64,000 bases of DNA from Antedon mediterranea (lineage: Eukaryota > Echinodermata > Crinoidea > Comatulida > Antedonidae). The stretch covers positions 10,551,001-10,615,000 of the forward strand of contig NC_092671.1 of NCBI RefSeq assembly GCF_964355755.1. The letters run 5' to 3'. The translations under genes were made by a program, and so were the position numbers. The stretch's first letter is position 1; each line of letters opens with the position of its first letter. The notes under the pieces were generated by a model. That model did no database searches, was not told where the DNA came from, and saw nothing but the letters and a program-made list of their open reading frames with translations. Positions 47,101-59,100 of this stretch are shown piece after piece.

Positions 47101-50100
47101 GTATATATCATTAGCCATGACTCTACAAATCTTACGTATACTTCATTAAAACATTTACTTGCAGAAAATAGTTCTTATGCTGCACGAAGGAAGGCATTAA
47201 CAAGAAGCATCCAGCAGTGGGTGAACTCAATAGAAAGACCGCCAGTTGCAGATGAAGATGACAATGAAGCATTGTCTTTTTTACCAGTCAATCAAACATC
47301 GAAAGATGGTTGTGAAGCTACGCAAAAGAGTGGAGATTCACTCGATACAGAACCAGAAGATATGGATTTGGCAGCAGATCAAGAACAACGGTCTAAAAAC
47401 CACCAGAAACTGACGAGATCTGCAAAGAGCTTTGAGTCAGGTAAGATTTTAAAATCGATGTGTAATCATGCATTTACACATTTTACTGCAGTTGACAATT
47501 GTTGTACAGTACCCTATTTGTACAAACCCCATTTATTTTTTAAAGTTCTTCTTTTCGTAATTTATTCCTCTCTTCAGAGAGAGAGGCTTATTGTTGGTTT
47601 ATCCAGTTGTAAAGCGGCGCTCATAGACTACCAACACCACTGTTGGTTTGTGTCCCTTGAATAGTTGGCCATAGTCCTGCTAGTGTTAAAACATATATTG
47701 ATGCGAAAAAGTGTCCCCTATAGGTGTCCCATGATTAAAGGGTGTCCAAAAGGAGGAGTTCTACCTGTTATATGTATGTACTGGAAAAAGGGGGTTTGAA
47801 ATTTGGTCAAGTGTATTTGCTTTTTAAAGGAAACTTTTAAAACATAAACAGAAAAGTGAGCCCTCTAGATAAATTGTGTTTATGTTGTAAAAATGCCATT
47901 CAATAATAAAATTGTACTTTATTGCCATTGAATCACAGTCTTAGGGCCTGTTCAGACCTACGGAGTTATGCTTTCGTATTGTACGCGGTGTACAAGTCCA
48001 TAGGTCTGAACCAGGAAAAGATTAGTGGAAGCCACCTCGTACGACACTGATATTTCGTACGCTACGAAAGCTCAAGGTATGAGTTTAGTGGACGTCGCTT
48101 ACAATACGAAAGTCACTCATCGATGAATATGACCTAGGTTAGATATCTAGCCAATCAAATTACAATATTCGCCACATCACATCGTGACATGTGCTCCTCA
48201 CTCATCGTATAGCCAAGCTGATCCATTTGTTGTGATCGGTGTTGAACGTGCGTAAAAATCATACCTTTTGTTGTTACACTATACAGTATTATTATTAATA
48301 TTATTATATTAATTAATTTAAAATGTCATCGAAGCGTGCGCATTGGCGAGAAACCGAAGTAAAATACCTTATTTCATTGTGGGGAAGCCCGAGTTCAGAG
48401 ATCGGTTGGAAGTGAAAAACTGGCGTAAAAGCACCGACAACAAGATGTCTGTGTTCAACGAGATGGCGGACACGTTAGCAGATGGGCCATCCTCATAAAG
48501 AAGGATTTAATATCAAACGAAATTGAAGGGGTGGTCATATAAAGCGGCGAAAGACCGAGTAAATAAATCTGGAGCTGGTGCAAGTGCGGGATTTGAACAT
48601 TTTTCTGCCATAAATGGTATTTTAGGTCATAGACCAAATATAAACCCAAACCCCAAAACGATCGGCTGGTTGGTATGCCTGACAACCAATCGATAATGCC
48701 GAGCCTAAGTGTTCGGTCTAGGCCTGTAACTCCTAAACCAACCACTACTACTTTTAATAACAACGAAGGTAGGTCTATGCGTGTGTTAGAGTTTGGTTAA
48801 TCGCCAGCGAGTGACATCATATCCGTTTATAACGCAACTTCGTTGCAATGAATCTGAACACTTTGCTCTTACGACGCTCATTAAAATATGACCTTGGCTG
48901 TGATACGAAAGCATAACTCCGTAGGTCTGAACATACCCTTACACTGAAGTTTCTCAAGGATAAACTTAAGTGTATGGAATTTAATTGAAGATGTACTTAA
49001 TAACATGTAATGATATGCTGTATGGATTCTTATGTGCTCAGCTTTGTATCTATATATAAAGTTATATCAGTAATGCACTATAAAAACTGTGGTAAAGTTC
49101 TCATTATTCTCAGGTCTTTAATAATAATAATGCCAAAGGCAAATTGTTAAACAAAACAACAATATGCCTTATATAATAGTGACTCAATTTTGATTGACAT
49201 ACCAAATAAATATAAAACAAAAAGCTAAATCAAACTGTAAAAAAAGGCAGGGAAAACATTCCTAGCTTTCTGAAAAGAATATGTCCGGGGTAACTATGTA
49301 ATGATTAGTAGAATTTAATATAATCTGGTATTAGTAAGAAGTAGGCAGTTAATAGTAGTATACCTAATTTCAAATTAAAAACTTAAAAGGAAATGTTAGT
49401 ATGATCCTTCTATTTACTATAGCATTACTAATGTAATGAGAAGAAGTGATCACATTTCCTATAATTTAGATCAATTGCCTTAAATGTATTAGATCAAGTT
49501 ATACAATTGTTCCACTTTCTCATAAGTCATATTTTAATTGAGATTAAAGATACCTTATGCTTACTGTACATTAGTATTCTCACACTGTCAAAGTACTGTA
49601 TAGTGAATTATCTTTTAATATAATATTTATATATAAATACCCAGAAAAGCTACCCATTAATGTTAATGGTGAAAGCAACTTACCCATGTAAAGGGCCCTA
49701 AAGTGGGAGTGCATAGTTCATCCATCAGTATAGCCTAAACACACATAAGTGTCAGCTTCATGTTCTTTATTTTCAGGTATGTTCTGTCAGGTGCTAATTA
49801 TTATTACTGTAGGCTATGCATAATACTGTATGTTGTGTGTTACATTTTTCAGTGAAACATAGCTATTGTATTCATTTATACAGTAGCTATTTATATTTAT
49901 TACCATTATGTCATACTACAGTTTTTGTGGGAGTTTCTGTCGCTGACAGCCTCTAATTGATTAATTCTGTTGTTTTTAACAAATTATTCTGACATTTATT
50001 ATTTTACTGCCAATATTAGAACCTTTCAAGCACCTTTAAGTGTAGGTACTCAAATGAGTAATGAAGAGATCGGAATATTAATAGCTTAATTGTACAAGCA

Positions 50101-53100
50101 ATTTAGCTAGTGTGATGTATAACGCACTATTTAGATGATAAAATGTTATGTTTTGAAACCACTCGCCTCATAGTTTGTTGCTTACGTCAAGGGGAAAAAG
50201 TCTTTGAGGCTGTTCAATGTTAGGATTTCATTGCTATATGTATTTGGTAGAAACAACAAAATACTCTGGGACTTGTAACCCATACAATACATGTGGCTGC
50301 CTCTACACCTCCGTTGATCTTCCATGCTCTTCCAGTTATCAGAAGATCAACTATTTAAAATTTGTTTTCACTGTTCAATTTAAGGTAGGTTTTTTACAAA
50401 AGTACTGTACTGTACTATAGTTTTAAATTTGAGTGTACAATATCTTGTCTGTATCTACCGTATAAAAGAACTGTCTATTGTGTTTACAAAAAGAGTTAAT
50501 GAGTACTATATTTGTTGTTCATGCTGTATTCTGTTTTCTTGAGTATAGATTAAATTCAACTCTATTTTCTGAGCTTGTCCAGTTATAAATACAGTTAAAT
50601 AGGTTTTAATAATTGTATTAATCAGTACTCATTAAGGACATTAATTGACCCTATTCAATTGACCCTATTTAAACACATGTTCATAGTGCAAAAGAGAAAA
50701 ATTGTTTCTTCTAAATTTGGACCCCATGTGATTTTATCTACATAAGCATGGTAGATCTTTAATTAGAATTTCAATAAAGATCTATATTTAGATTATTAAT
50801 TACCTGATAAGGTAAACAACCTGATAAGATTTAATATGTAACGTCAACAGATTTTAGGTTATAAAATTGTATAATGTGCTCTTAAATAGTATTAATCAGG
50901 CATGGTCAATGTACAGCAACCAAAGACAACATATGTTTATACAAGAAAGGCTTAGAAAATGATAAAGTAAGTAAACTGCATGTATACTTTGTAAATGTAT
51001 TAGTTGTAGGAGTAGTAGGAGTCATACTTGATATATAATTAGAGTATTAATACCATAATGATGGTCAAGTCGAGTGGTTAAGACAGAGGCACTGAAAACC
51101 ATACAACAGTTTAGGCACAGTTAAAGGTATTGCACTGCTCGACTATACTGTAGTTCTGTTGGTAGCACAAGTGTATTTTAATGTACACGTCTGAATCGTG
51201 TAAACTTAAAACCAGTGAATCTTTGGGAACGAGTACAGTTCCTGGTGTTGTTGTTCCTGTACTTTGTTACAGAAACCACAAAGTGTGGCATATGTCCCAA
51301 TAGACTGTGGGCTCAAACATGGGACCCTCCCCCCCCCCCCCTGTATGGGTCATAAAATCCCCAAGGGGGAGGTGGTTACGGTAGCCCACAGTCTACAATG
51401 GAATGAAAAGAACCTAGTGATGGTAGTTTTAATTTTAGGAGTTTATTCATTTTCTGAGGGCTAGACCACTGGAGTGCACCCCTTTAAACTGCACTGTAAT
51501 TTTGTAGTAGATCAAAAGTCTTTAAAATGCATAGGCCTATTGGTTTTACCTTCCTAGAAAATTACTGTAGACATGGAGAACCAGGATTTTTATAGTACTT
51601 ACTATACCATTTTATAGGTACAGTATATTGTGTAATATTTCCTGATACAGTAGATGTTTGATATTGTAGGATGCAGTTTTAGGCACAGTTCAATATGTAC
51701 TGTTGTATTTTGGTATTCGATGGATGTGGCTAACATCCTGGTTCTGACGGAAACAAAAGGAAGCAATGACACTTTTCACGTTTTGAATTAATTTAATCCA
51801 TATGAGAACAACCTATTGTAATTTTCCAGGTTTTGTGAATACTATTCTCTGAAATTCTATGATCCTTTAAAAAAAAAAACCTGTTATATTTATATACTGT
51901 GATTGGATCATATTAATACCTTATTTACATATTTTCTAACAATCATTACACTCCAACATACCTTAATACACAGGAGAATCATAACAGTAAAGTTGAATTA
52001 TTTAACTCAGTTTTGAGCTTTATCGAATTAAATCTCAGAACTAACTGTATGCTTGTGGCCTATAGTTTGCTTCTAGGTCAAAACAGTCTTGGAATACAGG
52101 TTTGTTTAGTTCAAGTCTTCTCAACAGTATTTGCTATGTAGTGATTATTGTATAATTATACAGTAGGAGGATGGGGGCCTGCTGTATCCACTAATTTTGA
52201 TGAGGGCATCCTCTATGTACGACCCTTCCTATACTGTATTTTGCTCACCCAGTACTATGTAGGAACTTTGCTGAAACCCATGGAAATCTTAGAAACTTTG
52301 TGTGATGAGTTTCGGGATCCCTTTGACTCGGAGGGAGAGTACCCGTCAGGGTCCCTACCAAGGGTCACAGGTCTCAGGTTTTTAGTTGTTTTTAAAATTA
52401 ATTAGTGTTCCATGACCTTCTCATCAAAATTATTGTCTCTCATTGTTGTGCTATGTCAACATAATGTCAATGACGGCGAATAATGGGGATAGCTATGCAA
52501 ACAAGTAACAAGTAAGTAAGTAAGTGAACTATATGGCATATTGCTGATAATGAATGATTATCAGATACATTGAAAAATTGACTGTTCTCTTTGATGAGGC
52601 AGTACCAAATTAAATAAGCCAAAAGTCCTGAACATTTAATACTGTACTTTCAATTTATTCGCTGCTTCTATCTTTAATCAGTGTCAAAGACTAGACCATG
52701 CAAAATAATAGTGCTACGATTTTAACTGTGAAGTATAACAGATAGATGGCGTTTATTATTTGATTGGACAAAATTATATAAAATGTTACAAAATAATTGC
52801 TGTGTAATAGAATTATTATAGAACTTTTACCATGCCATAGAACTAATACTGAACAGCAAATGATACCAAATTAACCAATCAAATAGTAAGACTATTCTCA
52901 GGTGTTATAGCAATACATAACTAAACATCAACTTTTTTAAGCTAGAATTTCTTACTTAAAGAATTCCCATTACACTTATATATGTCATTAAACTTGCTAA
53001 TTTTGATGGCAATCAGCAGTTAAAGTGGTAATTTGCCATTATACACGTTATGAATTTTTATGATTGATATCAATATACATAGTTACCATATTGTATGACT

Positions 53101-56100
53101 CATGAATATTAAATCAAACAATAATACTGTACCACAAATGTTTGATTTTGAGATTTTAAAAGAACGATATCTGGCAGGACAGGATTACACTGACTGCCTT
53201 TTGTCCACATAATACAACAAGGTTTTTGCAAGATCATTCACAACCAAGCAAAAGACAGTTCACACTTGGATATGTTTACAGTACTAGCTGTGAATTTTAT
53301 TTTAAAACTGACATTTCATCTGTGTAAACATGGATTGATACGCAAATGCCCTGACATTTTATAGTGTAAACAGGTATTAGTAGGTGTTTATATTAATTTC
53401 ATTTCTCATTTTCTAGATTAGCGTTGGGTAATTTTGATATTAAATGACCTATAGTCTAGTGCTTTACATTATGATAAAAATTATTGTTGGTGTGATAAAA
53501 TTGATGGAATTATTTACTTCACATACCATGCAGTCCCACAGTATGTTTAGTTAAACATTCTTACATTGTAACTGCTGTAGTTCAGTGCAATTTCAGTACT
53601 GTAGGATTTGTAAAAATATAGTGAAAGGAACTGTTTCTAAATTTTAGTAAAGGAATCCTAAATGTGTTTGTCTAAATAATTGTATCTGGTATTTATTTAA
53701 TTTGTGTTTATTTATTTTATAGTTTTTATAATTTTGTATATATTTCAGTGTATTTAAATATTTTCTGACCTATTTTTATTGAATTTTATTCTTTTCATTT
53801 TCTAGGGCAACAACAAAAAGAATCTAAGACGCCTCCTATTAAAGATATCGGAAATGGTTTCAGGTAAGATTGTTATTGTTGTCCATCCACAAGAAGTTTC
53901 TGTATCTTGTGCATCAAATTTAAGGATTATCACAAATTTAAATATATATAAAAATAAAAGCAATGATTTCATTATTGTGTGTTAGTAGAGTAAAGTTAAT
54001 CTACAGTAGATACAAGAAAGGGAACTATTTGTGTGGTTTTAGAAGTTTTATTTAATATTAAATCATGCACTACAAATAATTGTTTACATAGTATATACAC
54101 CTGATGGAAATTGTCTCCATTACTCTGGTTAAAGTTGTCAACAATTCAACAAGTATTCCAAGGTCTACACTGTAAGCCCTTTTCAGTCGGTATAAAAAGC
54201 ATTCATTCATATTCTTTTTTAATTGTCTTTCCCCTATTATTTGTCCCATATCCTGTCAATCGTGTAACGCACCATTTAAACCTTTGAAATACTACAGTAT
54301 ACAGTAAGGTATAAAGTACTGTTGCATTAGTGGCTTTTTATCAAGCTATTATCTCATTTTCAACAGATACTGTAGGAATATAATTTTAAGTACGGTTACT
54401 TTATTTGATTTAAAGTGCAAAAGATATGTTTACTTCATACAGGTATATATTTAATGTAATTTTATTTTAGGTATACACTTAACACCTTACTTTACTTATC
54501 TGTGTTTTTACTTAGATTTTTAGCTGTGTCCATAACAGTGCAGTAAACTGAATACATGAACATATATATGTTTGTATAGACGACAATATATGCATACATT
54601 TGGCCTATAAGCCCTACAACAATACAGTAGGCCTACTGTATTCTGGAAAAAATAGTATACAGTATGGAATATATAACAAAAAAGAATTACTGTATGATAA
54701 ATTAAACAAATACAGTATTTCTATTTCTGTTTGAAATGAATAACCATATTTTCGTTTTTTTAGAAAAACTGTACATAGGCCATCAAACGCGGATCTTATC
54801 ATGATGGCGTCCCATTTTCGTGAAGAGCATGGACAGTCACCGGTCACCAGACGTCATCGACTACTTCAAATGGGCAACAGCCAATCTTCTGAATTGTCCG
54901 TAAACAGTAATCGTTCCCAAAGCAGGTAACATAATGTTTATTATAGTGTTGGTCACTCATTGAATTATTTCAACATTTTCTGGCATTGATATTGACCCGT
55001 TCTTATATTGAGAATTACAATTTCAGTATTCTAAACTATGTCAGTGCACAATATTATTACTATTTTCATGTTAAATTGTTAAATCTGGTCACTTGGTTCA
55101 ATTCAACATCAAAAGGGGAGACAAATTGTAGATCAAACCTATAGTGGTACTGTAGTTCAACTTTGGACAAGTAGACAGTGTGACTGATAAATATGTTAAT
55201 ATTTAAACAAAGTCTTTGACCTACAACAGGAGATTACCTACAGGAGATTAACCTTTACAAATATAACTTTAACATTAGGCCTACAGTTTGGGGCTCCTAA
55301 GCTATTAAAACCTATCTAAAATGTTACAGTACAAATGGTATGAATCATTTCTTTTATTCAATTTATGGCATACCCCTCATTTCGTGCAATACAAACATTT
55401 TGTATTATTTTATTTTATCAATTCCTAACAGTTTAGAAGAAATATTGATGAACAGAGATGACCCAGAAGAGATTTTGTTAGATCTTGGTTTTGGATCAAA
55501 AGAACAAGAAACTGTTGACCGCGTACCAACAAGGTTCTACTCAAAACCATCTAAAGCTCGTGGAATGAACATTGGTCAATTTATAAATAACTGTCATGAA
55601 GAAGAAATAAGAAGTTGTAGTAAGTTAATTCTACATTCTAAAATATGTGAACCTTTTATCTTTGTTCTTAGATGTGTTTAACATGTATTAATACTAAAGT
55701 ATTCTGAATTCAGCTGGTTCTCAGTACTGTATCTAAAATATACCAGTATCATAGGCAAATTCTATGATACATTATCTCATATGTTCCACATGTGATGCCT
55801 GTATCATAGGCACTAACCTAAACCTAACCTTCCATGTTATAGGCACCACCTGTGATAAACATGAGATGTTGTATTAGAAAATTTGAATTTGATACTGGAC
55901 AAATTTAGATACAGTATTTAGAATTGGTCGCTGAAGGAATGTACAAGCAATTTGCTTCTCAGTCAAAAATTAGAAATACAATTTTGTTTGCAGATGATTT
56001 GAATATTGGAGGTGGGTTTAGGAGTATATTTGGAATACTGCAACGTGCTCGTGAAGGACAAGCTAGGTCAGAGTTGTCAGAGAAACGAAGAAAAAAGAGT

Positions 56101-59100
56101 GTTGCTAATGCCTGGAATAAGTGGCTTAACAAAACAGTCAAAGTAAATCCAGATGATAAGGATAGGGCTACAGTAAAAGAGATTAATACTGTTGTTAGTG
56201 GTATACAAAAAGACCATGTTGTTGTTGCTGAAAATAAAGATATGAAAGACTCCAATATGCAGTTAAATTCCTGTGAAGTTGTTGAAGATATTGTCACAAG
56301 CTCATCTGATACCATTGTAGATCATCCTCCAGAGGAAACAGTCAAACAAAATAAATCGGGTTCTGAAATCCATGAAGAAGAATCTAAAGTAACACATCAG
56401 CGGTTGCCTCTTCCACCAGTCAGAGAAGATTCAGAAGGATCTATTGCATCCAAAAAGAGTTCCTCTAGCACATTGGAAGGAGGGTCATCAGCAGGCACTT
56501 TAGTAACACGAACAAGTGATAAACCGGAAGACTCTCTGCAAATAGATCATGTTGCTAATGTGGAAGAGATTCCTTGTGTTAAAGAGACAAAAGATCATTT
56601 AAGGAAGATACCAGGATATTTGTTGAGTAATACACCTCAGGAATCATTTGAGTTTGAAGAGGTATTGTCAATTTTAATTTTGATTTGAAGAACTAAATTT
56701 AACCTATTGTTCTACATTGCAGAATGCAATTGTTGTGTCAATTCACCATGAGTATCTTTTTGATGGAAACACTAATGCTTTGTCTACACTAAAACAAGTG
56801 TGATGTGCCCAAATATGATAGTGATATGATGTTATCGTTCCCATATATGGGCACATCACATTTTGTTGTCACATAATAAAGAAAATAAATCAGATAGAGC
56901 TTAAAGATGTATTGTCCCTTGAAACACAAAAAAATGAAGGTCAAAATATTCTAAATTTAAATTGGCCATATCAAAGTAATATTAAAGTTATTCACTTTAA
57001 GTCGAAAATTCGAGCCAAAAGCAACAAGTTTACGTAATTAACAGGTAAATTAGTTTGATTACATTTCGTTTGGAAAATAGTCGCGAGCGAAAGTAAACAA
57101 AGATTTCAAACCACGAGTACGCATTATGGATATGCTAATTAGGATTATTTACAACTCGTCACGGTTGAGAAGGTATTTTCACACAGATCATGAGGAAGTT
57201 TTATGATTATGCATACAGAGTAGCCAAACAAGCGTGTTTCATTATGGGGTATGTTTTGATCGAAAACTTTGACTGGAAGTCAGAGTTATTTATTTAACAA
57301 AAAAACATCTGTATTTCAGTTAAATGATTTTTTTTTCGACAAAGTTTTGGTGATAGTTAATAACTATTATGATACTTCAAAATGACCGACCTTTTTTCGA
57401 AATCTGTTATTTTTTATTTTTTTGGAATTAGTCAAAGGGACAATACATCTTTAAGATTCCATTATATTTTATTATATTTGGATATGAAGTTTGTGATTGT
57501 ATATACTTAAAACGTGATGGAGGAGGAAGAACCATTTTGTTATTAATGTATAGTTTAATCTCTTTCTCTAGGTGTCAACTGCTTCTGAAATGATGGAAGA
57601 TGAACGGCAAAATCTTGAGAGATTATTAAATGCTTCTAAAGGTTAGTTGTTGCTTCACATTCACAGTATTGAATTCCAAACAGTAGGCTTGATAATACTG
57701 ATTATTTAAAAACACATCTACTACATACTGTTTTGAAATTCTGACTAATACTGATACTACACACTATTTTATCAGTAGTATTTCTTTGAGTTTAAAGTTC
57801 CACTTTCAATCAAATAAACTTGATAAAACTCAATCAGGGACTCATGCGGCTCAGCCAGTAATTAAAGGTGGCCTCATACATACTTTTTGCTTATTTTATT
57901 TTGTATCTACATTGAGATCCAGCCACTGATACCTACAGAATTGTCACTATTTTCAGTAATTTGCTTTTGGATTTTTACATATAGACATATACATTTTTAC
58001 ACAGTAGAGTTTCACCATCAATTTCAATCACAATGGCTACTCTGACAAACACTTGCACAATATGTATTTTTAATTTGTTAGTTATTTATTTTACTATTAT
58101 TTTATTGTATCTAATATTTTGATTTTATGATATGCTACTATAATATTCTCACTCCTGGTTATTATTGCTACAAATAATATACATTCTTAATAATTAGTTT
58201 TAATTTCACATTCCAGGTCAACTGAGTCGTGCTGGGAGTGCACAATCTGATAGTAGTGGGTTTGCTGATGATTTGGTAGATATTACAACTGGAAGTCGGT
58301 TATCACCACAAGTAGAAGGCAGAGAAGAGGATTTTATTTGTGTTCGTGATATTGATGTACAAACAAATTTAAATGAATTCGTAAATGATGACTGTTTTGA
58401 AGATGATAGTCCATTTGATAATAGCTGTCATAAAGCAGCACCACAAAAAAGAGGTCGTCTTGAAACATTTCCAAAAGCATCAGAAAAGGCTTCGTGGTCA
58501 GAAGATCATCCAAAATCAGTTATAGAGATCTTAAAAACTCTTAAAAGTACCAGTGAGGTTCAGAAGTGTCCAAACGGTCATTCCAAACGACCTCCTCTTT
58601 TGAAGATGAAATCTGTATATTTGGATTATCCAGAAGATCTACCAACAAATGTAAGATCAACTGAACTGCCATCAATAGAAGCACCTTCTCTAACCAGCAA
58701 TCCATGTTCTGCAGAGTCAACTTTTGAAGGAACACATTCTCAAACATTTTCCAATGCTATTCAACAATTTGATTCTAATCTTTCTTCCATAGATGTTCAG
58801 CAAAGTCATTCATGTCATCCGCCTTCCAATAATTCACATCACCAGACTTCCATCGAAACAGGTGTTCAATTGACCACTGCACTGCCTTCCACTCCTTTGA
58901 AAAGCAATATTTTAACATCAAATCCACAATTTGAAAATGGCAATATTGAAGACAATTTATCTGGTGCCACAACTAATGTTATATCCACCAAAGAACCAAA
59001 TTCAATAAAAAACGATGGTTCAAAAGGCATTTGTAATGGAAAGAAAAATACAGTGGTCACCTCTAAATGTGAAATTTACCTTGCTAAAGACTTCCGTGGC

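Noticed and set aside
48455-48763. 102-codon minus-strand frame
   Set aside because: Lies antisense to the SANT-like remnant of the Harbinger element; the plus strand carries the recognisable protein.
52148-52405. 85-codon frame MYNYTVGGWG…
   Set aside because: No donor in phase with the flanking ITPRID exons (phase 1 before 53806), no recognised domain, AT-rich context.
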